Shown here: in pieces, positions 1-10,479 of the stretch
Numbering within the stretch: position 1 is the first letter of the stretch
Layout: each line of letters begins with the position of its first letter
Assembly (NCBI RefSeq): GCF_024055715.1
Contig: NZ_JAMXMV010000001.1
Location: forward strand, 434,001 to 498,000
DNA length: 64,000 bases
Source: Actinoallomurus soli
GTDB taxonomy: Bacteria; Actinomycetota; Actinomycetes; Streptosporangiales; Streptosporangiaceae
Direction: 5' to 3'
Made by a program: the position numbers and the translations under genes
The notes under the pieces: model-generated
The model's database searches: none
Seen by the model: the letters and a program-made list of their open reading frames with translations, nothing else
Told to the model about the DNA's origin: nothing

Positions 1-221
1 GGCTCCATCCACTCCGTTCGCTGCGTCATCGGCCCCGCCTTCGTCTCTCCACTAGAACCACATTCGACCCCTATGGAACCAGAAGGGCGGGAGCCGTCAT
101 CGCCTCGGTCCCGCCAGGCTTGTCAAGCAAGCGATTGGTTGGCAGAATTCGGAGGCGTGTGCATGCTCACATGTGGCGCGGAATGCCCGGCATGGCACAC
201 TGGTTGTGAGTCAGTGAAAGC
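1..221. other. Left edge, no gene called
   Basis: No convincing coding region was found before the riboswitch. The first 60 bases could carry the first codons of a leftward gene (an ATG on the minus strand at position 29), but too little is inside the window to judge. The stretch from about 120 to 221 is less GC-rich than the genes around it and probably holds the promoter of the riboflavin operon. Confidence 0.5.
139..167 (+). promoter_or_regulatory. Possible rib operon promoter
   Basis: TTGGCA at 139-144 and CATGCT at 162-167 are separated by 17 bases and lie about 55 bases ahead of the FMN aptamer. The -35 match is good and the -10 match is poor, so this is a weak prediction. Confidence 0.25.
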
Positions 222-348
222 GTGCTCCGGGGTCGGTGAAAGTCCGAACCGGCGGTGACAGTCCGCGACCCGGCCGAAACCATCGGCCGGTTGACCCGGT
301 GGAATTCCGGGACCGACGGTTAAAGTCCGGATGGGAGGCAGCACGCGG
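222..348 (+). promoter_or_regulatory. FMN riboswitch (RFN element)
   Basis: The segment carries the hallmark blocks of the RFN aptamer in order: TCGGTGAAAGTCCGAACC near 233-250, GGCGGTGACAGTCCGCGACC at 251-270, a variable arm built on the paired CGGCCG and CGGCCG stretches near 271-290, and CGGTTAAAGTCCGGATGGGA near 317-336, closed by the pairing of the two ends (GTGCTCC and GGCAGCAC). It lies directly upstream of ribD, so it is expected to sense FMN and lower expression of the whole rib operon when FMN is plentiful. In actinomycetes this class usually acts on translation initiation; no clear poly-T terminator follows here, which agrees with that. Confidence 0.95.
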
Positions 349-415
349 CCGTGCCCTGTCGGGCATGGCCACTGCGGCCTTGCCGCGCACCCGGAGCCTG
401 ATCAGGGAGGCCCGG

Positions 416-1558
416 GTGATCGTTCATCCCGCGCAGGAGCGGGCGATGCGCCGGGCGCTGGCGCTCGCCGCCCGCGCCCGCGGTGAGACCAGCCCCAATC
501 CCGTCGTCGGCTGCGTCGTCCTCGACGCCGACGGACAGGTCGCGGGCGAGGGACACCACGCGTACGCCGGAGGTCCGCACGCCGAGGTCGTGGCGCTGCG
601 CGAGGCCGCCGGCCGCGCCGAGGGCGGCACCCTCCTCGTCACCCTCGAACCCTGCGACCACCAGGGCCGTACCGGGCCGTGCACCGAGGCCATCATCGAG
701 GCCGGCGTCCGGCGCGTCATCTACGCGGTCGCCGACCCCGATCCCGTCGCGGGCGGCGGCGCCCGCCGGCTCGCCGAGGCGGGGGTCGAGGTGGAGGAGG
801 GGCTGCTCGCCGCCGAGGCCGAGCGCGTCAACGCCGAGTGGCTCACCTGCACCCGGCTGGGCCGGCCCCACGTGACCTGGAAGTACGCCGCGACGCTGGA
901 CGGCCGGTCCGCCGCCGCCGACGGCACCAGCCGGTGGATCACCGGCCCCGAGGCCCGGCACGACGTCCACGAGCTGCGCGCCCGCTGCGACGCGATCGTC
1001 GCCGGATCCGGCACCGTGCTCACCGACGATCCCCACCTCACCGTGCGCGGGGTCCACCGGCACGACCACCGGCGCACCCCCCGCAGGCCGCTGCGCGTCA
1101 TCGCCGACACCCGCGCGCGTACGCCGCTGACGAGCCGGGTCCTGGACGACGAGGCCCCCACCCTGGTCGCCGTGGGCGAGGACGCCGCCGCCACGGCGCT
1201 GGAGGGCCGCACCGCCGTCGTGCGCCTGCCGTACGGCGACGGCGGTCTCGACCTGACCGCACTGCTCGCCGAGCTGTACGACCGGCAGATCGTCTCGGTC
1301 CTCCTCGAGGGCGGCCCGACACTGGCCGGCTCCTTCGTGGCCGCCGGCCTGGTCGACCGGATCGTCGCCTACCTCGCCCCCCGCCTGCTCGGCTCGGGCC
1401 CGGCCGCCCTCGGCGACGCCGGCGTCACCACGCTCACCGAAGCTCATCACCTCCAGATCGACGACGTCACCCGGATCGGCGACGACCTGCGGGTCACCGC
1501 GGTCAGGCCGGCCGTCGAACCCCCCACCCGGCCGGTAGCGGCCCGAAGGGAGAACTGA
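416..1558 (+). CDS. ribD: RibD bifunctional deaminase/reductase
   Basis: Bifunctional riboflavin enzyme that deaminates the pyrimidine product of GTP cyclohydrolase II and then reduces its ribose side chain with NADPH. The GTG start at 416 has a GGAGG ribosome site five bases upstream; an upstream in-frame start at 236 would lie inside the riboswitch and is rejected. The 380-residue product has the N-terminal deaminase domain with PNPVVG near residue 27, the zinc ligands HAE at 55-57, PC at 79-80 and Cys89, then a RibD C-terminal reductase domain from about residue 150 (TLDGR and LLEGGPTLAGSF motifs). It is the first gene of the operon, with its stop codon directly followed by the ATG of ribE. 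Confidence 0.95.
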   Translation: MIVHPAQERAMRRALALAARARGETSPNPVVGCVVLDADGQVAGEGHHAYAGGPHAEVVALREAAGRAEGGTLLVTLEPCDHQGRTGPCTEAIIEAGVRRVIYAVADPDPVAGGGARRLAEAGVEVEEGLLAAEAERVNAEWLTCTRLGRPHVTWKYAATLDGRSAAADGTSRWITGPEARHDVHELRARCDAIVAGSGTVLTDDPHLTVRGVHRHDHRRTPRRPLRVIADTRARTPLTSRVLDDEAPTLVAVGEDAAATALEGRTAVVRLPYGDGGLDLTALLAELYDRQIVSVLLEGGPTLAGSFVAAGLVDRIVAYLAPRLLGSGPAALGDAGVTTLTEAHHLQIDDVTRIGDDLRVTAVRPAVEPPTRPVAARREN

Positions 1559-2158
1559 ATGTTCACCGGAATCGTCGAGGAACTGGGCGAGGTGGTCGCG
1601 CTCGAACCGGCGGGGGACTCCGCCCGGCTCACCGTGCGCGGCCCGCTCGTCGTCTCCGACGCCGCGCACGGCGCGTCCATCGCGGTCAACGGGGTCTGCC
1701 TCACCGTGACCGACCTCAAGGGCGACGCCTTCACCGTCGACGTCATGAAGGAGACCCTGGACCGGTCCAGCCTCGCCGCGCTGGAGCCGGGGTCGCCGGT
1801 CAACCTCGAACGTCCCGTCCGGGCCGCCGACCGCCTCGGCGGGCACATCGTCCAGGGCCACGTCGACGGCGTCGGCCGCATCGTCTCCCGCGAGCCGGGC
1901 GAGCGCTGGGAGGTCGTGACCGTCGAGCTCCCGCCGAGGCTCGCCCGCTACGTCGTCGAGAAGGGCTCGATCACGGTCGACGGCGTCAGCCTGACCGTCG
2001 TCGAGGCGCGCGACGACGCCTTCACCATCGCGCTGATCCCCACGACGCTGGAGCTGACCACCCTGGGCCGCAAGGGCCCCGGCGACCCGGTGAACCTCGA
2101 GGTCGACGTCGTCGCCAAGTACGTCGAGCGGCTCGTCACGGCGGGAGCGGTCGAGTGA
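1559..2158 (+). CDS. ribE: Riboflavin synthase alpha subunit
   Basis: Riboflavin synthase, which dismutates two molecules of 6,7-dimethyl-8-ribityllumazine into riboflavin and the pyrimidine precursor. The 199-residue protein starts with the typical [10 protein letters not shown] and contains the expected two lumazine-binding barrels, each with an internal NGVCLTV or DGVSLTV motif (near residues 45 and 140), the duplicated architecture of the family. It starts one base after the ribD stop and its stop overlaps the next start by four bases, so it is translationally coupled to both neighbours. It works with the lumazine synthase at 4021. Confidence 0.95.
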   Translation: MFTGIVEELGEVVALEPAGDSARLTVRGPLVVSDAAHGASIAVNGVCLTVTDLKGDAFTVDVMKETLDRSSLAALEPGSPVNLERPVRAADRLGGHIVQGHVDGVGRIVSREPGERWEVVTVELPPRLARYVVEKGSITVDGVSLTVVEARDDAFTIALIPTTLELTTLGRKGPGDPVNLEVDVVAKYVERLVTAGAVE

Positions 2159-2798
2159 GCTCCTGGACACAGGCGGGGATCACCGTCCTCGGCGAGAAGG
2201 TCCTGTGGACCGACCTGGTGGGCAACGTCCTGTCCCTCGGGACGGTCTGGCTGGCGATGCGGCGCACGATCTGGACCTGGCCGGTGCAGCTCACCGGCGC
2301 GGTCCTGCTGCTGGTCGCCTCGGTCAGCGCGCACGCGCCCGGCAACGCGCTCAAGCAGGTGATGTTCCTCCTGCTCGCCTCGTACGGCTGGGTCCGGTGG
2401 CTGCGGGGCCTGCGGGAGAGCCGGGAACTGCCGGTGCGCCCCGCGACCGGGCGGGAGCGCCTGGCGCTCATCGGAACGCTCGCGGTCGGCACCGTCGCAG
2501 TGGCCCTGCTGTTCGCGAACATCCCGTGGCTGCAGATCTCCTGGTCCCCGCTGGCCAACGCGTACATCTTCGTCGGCAGCGCGGTCGCGACGTACGCGCA
2601 GAGCCGGGCGCTCGTCGACTTCTGGGTCATCTGGGTCCTCGTCGACCTGGTGGGCGTCCCCCTGGCCTTCAAGTCCGGGCTGTACGTCTCCGGCGCGGCG
2701 TACGGCATCTTCTTCGTCCTCGTCATGGCCGGTCTGCGCGACTGGCTGAAGCAGTACCGCCGGCAGCGGCGGAACACCGAGCCCGAGGTGGTGGCGGC

Positions 2799-2802
<4 letters not shown>
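2155..2802 (+). CDS. pnuX: PnuC/PnuX-like riboflavin transporter
   Basis: Small integral membrane protein of the PnuC superfamily (215 residues, about six to seven hydrophobic segments). The GTG start overlaps the ribE stop in GTGA. It shows PnuC-family traits such as an early [11 protein letters not shown] segment and the later [20 protein letters not shown] stretch. PnuC proteins classically take up nicotinamide riboside. However, members embedded in FMN-riboswitch operons of actinobacteria (PnuX) are riboflavin carriers, and the position here between ribE and ribBA makes riboflavin uptake the best reading. It would let the cell import riboflavin under the same FMN control as synthesis. Substrate choice is inferred from context, not from residues. 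Confidence 0.75.
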
Positions 2803-4533
<1,731 letters not shown>

Positions 4534-4580
4534 GCGTCGACGCCGCGAACCCCATCATCCGAAGAAAGGTCTGCTGAACC

Positions 4581-5456
4581 GTGCTGTCACTCGTGCTGCC
4601 CAAGGGCTCCCTGGAGAAGGCGACGTTCGAGCTGTTCGACGCCGCCGACCTGACCGTCCGCCGGGCCTCCGACCGCGACTACCGCGCCTCGATCGACGAC
4701 CCGCGGATCGACCGGGTCCGCGTCCTGCGCCCGCAGGAGATCCCGACCTACCTCGAACAGGGCCTGTTCGACCTCGGCATCACCGGCCGCGATTGGATCA
4801 CCGAGACCGACTCCGACGTCGTCTCCCTCGGTGAGCTGAAGTACTCCAAGGCCACGTCCAACCCGGTGCGCGTCATCATGGCCGTGCCGAACGACGCGCC
4901 CTGGCAGACCGTCTCCGACCTGCCCGAGGGCGTGCGGATCTCCACCGAGTTCCCCGCCCTCACCGAGCGGTTCCTCGCCCAGCACGGCGTCAAGGCGCGG
5001 GTCGTCCCGTCGTACGGCGCGACCGAGGCGAAGGTCCCCGACATCGTCGACGTGATCGTGGACCTCACCGAGACCGGCTCGTCGCTGCGCAAGAACGGCC
5101 TGCGCATCCTCGACACCCTCCTGACCAGCTACACCGAGCTGGTCGCCAACCGCGAGGCGTACGAGGACGCCGAGAAGCGGGCGGCGATGGAGGACATCGC
5201 GCTGCTGCTGCAGGGCGCGATCCGGGCCCGCGGCAACGTCCTGCTCAAGCTGAACGTCGAGAACGGCGCGCTGCAGAGCGTCCTGGACATCATCCCGTCG
5301 ATGTCGTCTCCGACCGTCACGCCCCTCGCCGGCGGCGAGATGCACGCCGTGGAGAGCGTCGTCGCCAAGCACGGCGTCAACACCCTGATCCCGGCGCTGA
5401 AGGCGGCGGGCGCCCGCGACATCCTCGAGATCCCGATCAGCAAGATCGTCGACTGA
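4581..5456 (+). CDS. hisG: ATP phosphoribosyltransferase (long form)
   Basis: First enzyme of histidine synthesis, coupling ATP to PRPP. At 291 residues it is the long HisG with a C-terminal regulatory domain (from about residue 210, ending in AGARDILEIPISKIVD) that binds histidine for feedback inhibition; the PRPP-binding loop is in DLTETGSSLRKNGL near residue 160. GTG start with an AAAGG site. In Streptomyces the order is usually ribH-hisE-hisG; here hisG follows ribH directly and hisE, the next enzyme of the pathway, must be elsewhere or replaced. Confidence 0.94.
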   Translation: MLSLVLPKGSLEKATFELFDAADLTVRRASDRDYRASIDDPRIDRVRVLRPQEIPTYLEQGLFDLGITGRDWITETDSDVVSLGELKYSKATSNPVRVIMAVPNDAPWQTVSDLPEGVRISTEFPALTERFLAQHGVKARVVPSYGATEAKVPDIVDVIVDLTETGSSLRKNGLRILDTLLTSYTELVANREAYEDAEKRAAMEDIALLLQGAIRARGNVLLKLNVENGALQSVLDIIPSMSSPTVTPLAGGEMHAVESVVAKHGVNTLIPALKAAGARDILEIPISKIVD

Positions 5457-5475
5457 TCCGTAAGGCGGCTCCTTC

Positions 5476-5904
5476 ATGACCACGGCGACGTGGCGACCCC
5501 GGCGGGCCAGGATCGTCCCGTACGTCCTCGCGGCGGTGGTCGTCCTCGGGATGATCCTCCTCGCCGTGGCCATGCCGTCGCCCTGGGGCCTCGGCGACCG
5601 GATCGGCCTGGTCGTGATCGGGCTGGCCGTCGCCGGGGTCCTGCACATCCTCGCCCGCAGCCGGGTGACCGCCGACGACGAGGGCGTCACGGTCGTCAAC
5701 GGCCTGCGCACGCACGAGTACGAGTGGGCGGAGCTGCTCGGCGTGACGATGTCCGAGGGCGCGCCCTGGCCCACCCTCGACCTCGCCGACGGCTCGACCG
5801 TCGCGATCCTGGGCATCCAGGCATCCGACGGCGAGCGCGCCAACCGCGCCCTCGCCGAGCTGGCCGCCCTGATCCACGAACGCGGCGAGGCCACGAACCA
5901 CTGA
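5476..5904 (+). CDS. PH-domain membrane protein
   Basis: Protein of 142 residues with two adjacent transmembrane helices near the N-terminus (about residues 11-30 and 40-60) followed by a soluble domain that resembles the bacterial PH domain seen in actinobacterial low-molecular-weight antigen-type proteins (VTADDEGVTVVNGLRTHEYEW). A gene of this kind follows hisG in many actinomycetes, so the pairing is conserved, but its function is not known. It starts 19 bases after hisG and is probably co-transcribed. It converges on the leftward regulator that ends at 5988. Confidence 0.75.
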   Translation: MTTATWRPRRARIVPYVLAAVVVLGMILLAVAMPSPWGLGDRIGLVVIGLAVAGVLHILARSRVTADDEGVTVVNGLRTHEYEWAELLGVTMSEGAPWPTLDLADGSTVAILGIQASDGERANRALAELAALIHERGEATNH

Positions 5905-5987
5905 GCCCGCGGCGGGCCGTACGGGACCGGTTCGTCACCGCGGCGTCACGCCCGGCCGGCGAGGTCGCTCTCACCTCGGAGCCACCC

Positions 5988-6734
5988 TCAGGTAACCACG
6001 TCGAGGGGGCGGCCGAGCAGCGGCGCGATCAGGCAGCGGAAGCGCTGCGACGGCGGCAGGCCGAGCTCGGCGTGCAGCAGCCGCCGGTAGACCTCGTACT
6101 GCCGCAGGGCCTCGGCGGGGTTGCCCTCGTCCAGATGCACCAGGGCGACGGCCCGGTGGGCGCTCTCCCGCAGCGGTTCACAGGCGACCGCGCGCATGCC
6201 CGCGTCCAGCGCCGCGTCGAAGCGGCCGCACCTGCGGTGCCGGGCGCACAGCGCGTCCAGGGCGTGCAGGCGGACCTGCCGGAACCACTCCCGCGTCGGC
6301 AGCAGCCACTCGTCGGGCCAGTCCGGCAGGACGTCCTGGCTCAGCACCGACGGATCGAGCCCGCAGTCGTCGTCACCGGCCGTGGGGAGCTCGGCGCTCC
6401 GCACCCGGATGACCTCGACGTCCACGAGGACGTCGGGATGCAACTCGATGCCGTACGGAGTGCAGTGGACCGGCCCGCCGGCCCGCTCCTGGCGCAGGCG
6501 CCACAGCGTGGAGCGCAGGTTCGCGGCGGCCCGGCGGTCCGGGAAGTCCGGCCACAACGTTGCCGCGGTCGCGGGCCGGGTGACCATGCCCGTCCGGGTG
6601 GCGAGGTAGGCCAGCAGCCGCTGCGCCGCGGGGCTGACCGGCAGCGGCACCTGTTCTCGGCGCAGCTCGAAGCAGCCGAGCAGGTGCACCGAGAACTCTC
6701 CCGCGCCGGGCCGGGGAGGGGCTGTCGCCTTCAT
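5988..6734 (-). CDS. SARP/BTAD-type transcription regulator
   Basis: Regulator of the AfsR/DnrI/RedD (SARP) family without extra ATPase or TPR domains. The 248-residue product has an OmpR-like winged-helix domain at about residues 15-95 and a bacterial transcriptional activation domain at about 100-245 (typical segments LHALDALCARHRRCGRFDAA and PLRESAHRAVALVHLDEGNP). The ATG at 6734 is preferred to an upstream GTG at 6773 because it has GGAG five bases ahead. SARPs often drive antibiotic clusters, but no biosynthetic genes are nearby; the divergent neighbour is the manganese catalase, so control of that gene, possibly together with the Mn transporter, is a reasonable guess. Confidence 0.85.
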   Translation of the reverse strand: MKATAPPRPGAGEFSVHLLGCFELRREQVPLPVSPAAQRLLAYLATRTGMVTRPATAATLWPDFPDRRAAANLRSTLWRLRQERAGGPVHCTPYGIELHPDVLVDVEVIRVRSAELPTAGDDDCGLDPSVLSQDVLPDWPDEWLLPTREWFRQVRLHALDALCARHRRCGRFDAALDAGMRAVACEPLRESAHRAVALVHLDEGNPAEALRQYEVYRRLLHAELGLPPSQRFRCLIAPLLGRPLDVVT

Positions 6735-6974
6735 GTCAGCTCCAGGACTGAGCCGCAGGTCAGAGGGTTTCACCAGACGCTGCCCTGCCCGCTCGTGACC
6801 CGCCTATGTCACTCGGTTTTCCCTCGACCGGCCGACCCTGTCAGCGCGGAACGCGGCCGTGACGGCCGTGAGACGCGTGCCTCCTAGCGTCCTGTCCGAT
6901 CCGCGAGACCCGTACCCGCATCCGGCGGAACCCGTGCGGCTCAGAGCACTCGCGGTGCACGGGAGGAATGGTCC

Positions 6975-7874
6975 ATGTTCCGGCACACCAAGCGTCTTCA
7001 GTTCGAGGCCCGGCCCGAGAAGCCCGATCCGGTGTTCGCCCACAAGCTCCAGGAGCTGATCGGCGGGGCGTGGGGCGAGATGACCGTCGCGATGCAGTAC
7101 CTGTTCCAGGGCTGGAACATCCGGATGCCCGGCAAGTACAAGGACCTGGTCATGGACGTCGCGACCGAGGAGATCGGCCACGTCGAGATGCTCGCCACCA
7201 TGGTGGCCCGGCTGCTCGAGGGCGCGCCGGCGACCGCCACCACCAAGGCCGCCCTCGCCGACCCCGTGATCGGGGCCGTCATCGGCGGAATGGACCCGCA
7301 GCAGGCCATCGTCGCCGGGGGCGGCGCGCTCCCCGCCGACAGCAACGGCTACCCGTGGAACGGCAGGTTCATCGTCGCCAGCGGGAACCTGCTGGCCGAC
7401 TTCCGGGTCAACGCGGCCGCCGAGGCGCAGGGACGGGTGCAGACCGCGCGGCTCTACAACATGACCGACGACCCGGGCGTGAAGAACATGCTCAAGTTCA
7501 ACCTCGCCCGGGACACGCTGCACCAGAACCTGTGGCTCAAGGCGATCGAGGAACTCCAGTCGGACGGCCTGGAGGACGTCGTGGCGCCGAGCGCGCTGTT
7601 CGACGAGGAGTACGTCGAGCACGCCGCCGGGATCTGGGACCTGTCCGAGGGCCGGGAGGGCCTGGAGGGCGGCTGGGCGTCCGGGCCGCAGCCGGACGGC
7701 CAGCACGAGTTCACCTACCTCACCGATCCGGAGCCGCTCGGCGACGTCGCCTCGGCCCCGCCGCCGGACCCGCTCCTGTACGTGACGTACGACGGCAGCC
7801 AGGGAGAGCCCAAGGGGCCGGCGCTCGGCACGGAGACCGGGCCGATGGGCAAGCTCAAGGAGAAGCTGACCTGA
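6975..7874 (+). CDS. katN: Manganese catalase
   Basis: Non-haem dimanganese catalase that breaks down hydrogen peroxide. The 299-residue protein has all five expected metal ligands: Glu35, Glu66, His69 (EExxH context), Glu150 and His183, within the four-helix ferritin-like core. The C-terminal part after residue 200 is the extended tail typical of this family. ATG start behind GGGAGGA. The next gene, 80 bases downstream, encodes an NRAMP metal transporter, which could supply the manganese that this enzyme needs. Confidence 0.93.
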   Translation: MFRHTKRLQFEARPEKPDPVFAHKLQELIGGAWGEMTVAMQYLFQGWNIRMPGKYKDLVMDVATEEIGHVEMLATMVARLLEGAPATATTKAALADPVIGAVIGGMDPQQAIVAGGGALPADSNGYPWNGRFIVASGNLLADFRVNAAAEAQGRVQTARLYNMTDDPGVKNMLKFNLARDTLHQNLWLKAIEELQSDGLEDVVAPSALFDEEYVEHAAGIWDLSEGREGLEGGWASGPQPDGQHEFTYLTDPEPLGDVASAPPPDPLLYVTYDGSQGEPKGPALGTETGPMGKLKEKLT

Positions 7875-7953
7875 CGGCGGCCACGGGCGGCGAAGGCTCC
7901 TTCCGGGAGGTCTCCGCCGCCCGGCCCGACCCGAGGACCGGAGGGCGACCGCC

Positions 7954-9309
7954 GTGCTCGATCCCCGCGAATACCAGGACACGCCGGCCGAGGCGGCCCC
8001 GGCCGCCACCGTCGACCTCTCGCGCTCGGGGCCGAGCCTCACCGGCCCGCCGCCGCCGGTGGCGGTCACCACCACCGTGCGACCGCTGATCGACGGCACC
8101 GGGCCGTTCCGGCCGGCTCAGCGGCTGCGGCGACTGGCCGGCCTGTGCGGACCCGCGTTCGTCGTCTCGGTCGCCTACGTCGATCCGGGGAACTTCGCCA
8201 CGAACATGTCCGGCGGCGCCCGCTACGGCTACCTGCTGCTGTGGGTGATCGCGCTCGCCAACCTCCTCGCGATGTTCGTCCAGGCGCTGTCCGCCAAGCT
8301 CGGCATCGCCACCGGGAGCAGCCTCCCGGAACTCTGCCGCGACCACCTGCCCAAGCCCCTGGTCCGGGTGCTCTGGGTGCAGGGCGAACTCGTCACCGTC
8401 GCCACCGACCTCGCCGAGTTCCTCGGCGGCGCGATCGCCCTGAACCTGCTGTTCGGCATGGCGCTCGTGCCCGCCGCGGCGATCACCGGAGCGGTCTCGC
8501 TCGTGCTGCTCGCGCTGGCCCCACGCGGCCGGCATCGCTTCGAGGCGGTGATCGGCGGCCTGCTCGCCGTGATCCTCGCCGGCTTCGTCTACCAGGCGCT
8601 GCGGGCCGGTTCGCCGGTGAGGGCCGTCCAGGGGCTCGTGCCGCGCCTCGCGGGCACGGACAGCCTGCTGCTCGCCACCGGCATGGTCGGCGCGACCGTG
8701 ATGCCCCACGTCATCTACCTGCACTCGGCGCTCACCCGCGAGCACGGCGCGACCGGCGGGCGCCGCCTGGCCCTGCGCTCCAGCCGGATGGACACCGCCG
8801 TGGCCCTGGGCGTCGCCGGCCTGGTCAACATGGCGATGCTGGCCGTGGCGGCCGCCGTGTTCCACGGGAGCTCCGATCCGGACGGCCTGCAGGCCGTCCA
8901 CGGCGGCCTCGGACGCCTCATCGGGCCCGGCGCGGCACTCGCCTTCGCGCTCGCCCTGCTGGCCTCCGGACTGGCGTCCTCCAGCGTGGGGACGTACGCC
9001 GGCCAGATCATCATGGCCGGCTTCCTGCGCCGTCGCGTGCCGATCCTCGCGCGCCGGCTCGCCACCATGGCCCCGGCCTTCCTGATCCTCGCCGTCGGCA
9101 TCGACCCGACCCACGCCCTGATCCTGAGCCAGGTCGCGCTGTCCTTCGGCATCCCGTTCGCGCTGATCCCGCTCGTCGTCCTGACCAGCCGCCGCACCCT
9201 GATGGGCGACCTGGTCAACCGCCGCGCCACGATCGCCGCCGGCGTCGGCGTCGCCGCCCTGATCAGCGGCCTGAACGTCCTCCTCCTCGCCCAGACCCTG
9301 ACCGGCTGA
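7954..9309 (+). CDS. mntH: NRAMP divalent metal (Mn) transporter
   Basis: Proton-coupled divalent metal transporter of the NRAMP/MntH family, 451 residues with about 11 membrane helices after a 60-residue Pro/Ala-rich N-terminal tail. The two metal-site signatures are present: DPGN in SVAYVDPGNFATN (TM1) and the A-x-x-MPH motif in GATVMPHVIYLHSAL (TM6). The GTG start at 7954 has GGAGGG eight bases upstream. The placement after a manganese catalase gene supports manganese as the main substrate. The long N-terminal extension is unusual compared with the E. coli protein. Confidence 0.92.
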   Translation: MLDPREYQDTPAEAAPAATVDLSRSGPSLTGPPPPVAVTTTVRPLIDGTGPFRPAQRLRRLAGLCGPAFVVSVAYVDPGNFATNMSGGARYGYLLLWVIALANLLAMFVQALSAKLGIATGSSLPELCRDHLPKPLVRVLWVQGELVTVATDLAEFLGGAIALNLLFGMALVPAAAITGAVSLVLLALAPRGRHRFEAVIGGLLAVILAGFVYQALRAGSPVRAVQGLVPRLAGTDSLLLATGMVGATVMPHVIYLHSALTREHGATGGRRLALRSSRMDTAVALGVAGLVNMAMLAVAAAVFHGSSDPDGLQAVHGGLGRLIGPGAALAFALALLASGLASSSVGTYAGQIIMAGFLRRRVPILARRLATMAPAFLILAVGIDPTHALILSQVALSFGIPFALIPLVVLTSRRTLMGDLVNRRATIAAGVGVAALISGLNVLLLAQTLTG

Positions 9310-9388
9310 TCCGTATCTCCGAATTCCCGTACACGGAGCGTATCCATATGCGTGCGCTGGGGAGCGCTCCACTGTTACCGGTCGCGAT

Positions 9389-10231
9389 TCAGCCTGGGGT
9401 CAGTTCCTGGAGGCCGACCACGCGTAGGAGTTCCAGCCGTTCGTAGGACTCGCTGCCCGGGCGGGCGGTGTAGACGACCAGCCGCTGGTCGTGCTCCGGG
9501 CTCAGCAGCACCTCGCAGTCCAGCTCCAGCAGGCCGACGACGGGGTGCACGAAGCGTTTGACGTCGGAGCGGCGCACGGCGACGTCGTGGGCGTCCCACA
9601 GCGCCGAGAACTCCTCGCTGCGGGCGCGGAGCCGGCGTACGAGCCCGGCCAGGCGCGCGTCATCCGGGCGGCGGGCGAGTGTGGCGCGCAGATCCGCCAC
9701 CGCCGTGCGGGCGGCACGGTCACGGTCCTCGGCCGGGAAGAGCTCCCGCGCGGAGGGGTCCGTGAAGTAGCGCCAGACGACGTTCTGCTCCGCCTCGGGA
9801 CGGGCGGACGCGTCCCCGTGAAGCGCCCTGGCCATCGCGTTCTGCGCGAGGACGTCGCCGCGGTCGCTCACCACCCGGGCGGGAGTGTCGGTCAGCCGGT
9901 CGAGGACGAGCAGCAGGCCGGGGCGGACGTGCGCCGTCGTCGGCCGGTCGCGCGGAGGCTCCTCGCCGGCCAGGTGGAAGAGGTGATCTCGTTCGTCGCC
10001 GGTCAGCCGCAGCGCGCGGGCGACGGCGGCGAGCATCTGGCGGGACGGGCGTGAGCCCCTGGCCTGCTCCAGGCGCGTGTAGTGGTCGGTGGACATGCCC
10101 GCCAGCTGCGCCACCTCCTCGCGGCGCAGTCCCGGAGTGCGGCGCCGCGCGCCCTGCGACAGCCCCACATCGGCAGGGGCGAGCCGGGCGCGGCAGTGGC
10201 GCAGGAAGTCGGCCAGTTCGCTTCGGTCCAC
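9389..10231 (-). CDS. XRE regulator with MmyB-like ligand domain
   Basis: Transcription regulator of 280 residues with an N-terminal helix-turn-helix of the XRE type (about residues 10-75, LRREEVAQLAGMSTDHYTRLEQ) and a C-terminal MmyB-like PAS-related domain (VWRYFTDPSARELFPAEDRD and CEVLLSPEHDQRLVVYTA). Start chosen at GTG 10231 because GGTGGAGG lies just upstream; the open frame extends further but without family similarity. Such regulators usually sit next to, and repress, a divergent oxidoreductase gene; here that is the aldo/keto reductase at 10480, and the 248-base gap between them should contain the operator. Confidence 0.9.
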   Translation of the reverse strand: MDRSELADFLRHCRARLAPADVGLSQGARRRTPGLRREEVAQLAGMSTDHYTRLEQARGSRPSRQMLAAVARALRLTGDERDHLFHLAGEEPPRDRPTTAHVRPGLLLVLDRLTDTPARVVSDRGDVLAQNAMARALHGDASARPEAEQNVVWRYFTDPSARELFPAEDRDRAARTAVADLRATLARRPDDARLAGLVRRLRARSEEFSALWDAHDVAVRRSDVKRFVHPVVGLLELDCEVLLSPEHDQRLVVYTARPGSESYERLELLRVVGLQELTPG

Positions 10232-10479
10232 GCCTCCACCATGCCCTGGACCGCCGGGCGCAGCCAGGGACGGCGCGTCCCCGGATAAGGACGTCTCTCC
10301 CGCCGGCGCCCGTACCGCCGCACGCTGGAAGCCGGCTCGGCGGACCGGCGGCCCTCCGCAGGTGCGCCGAGCCGAGCACGGGAGAGACGCCGTGACGTAC
10401 GGCATCCGCCCGACAGCCGCCTCCGCCTTCCGCGGAGTCGCCGGCGTCGCCGCCCATTGAGACCGGAGGAAGATTCCGC

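Noticed and set aside
1-29. Start of a leftward gene at the left edge
   Set aside because: Only nine codons are in the window and nothing distinguishes them from chance.
236-415. Upstream extension of ribD to an ATG at 236
   Set aside because: The extension lies inside the FMN aptamer and has no similarity to RibD, while GTG 416 has a good ribosome site.
320-2170. Long open frame on the minus strand across ribD and ribE (616 codons)
   Set aside because: It is antisense to two well-recognised enzymes, has the low-complexity composition expected from high-GC third positions, and resembles no family. Many similar antisense frames in the window were dismissed for the same reason.
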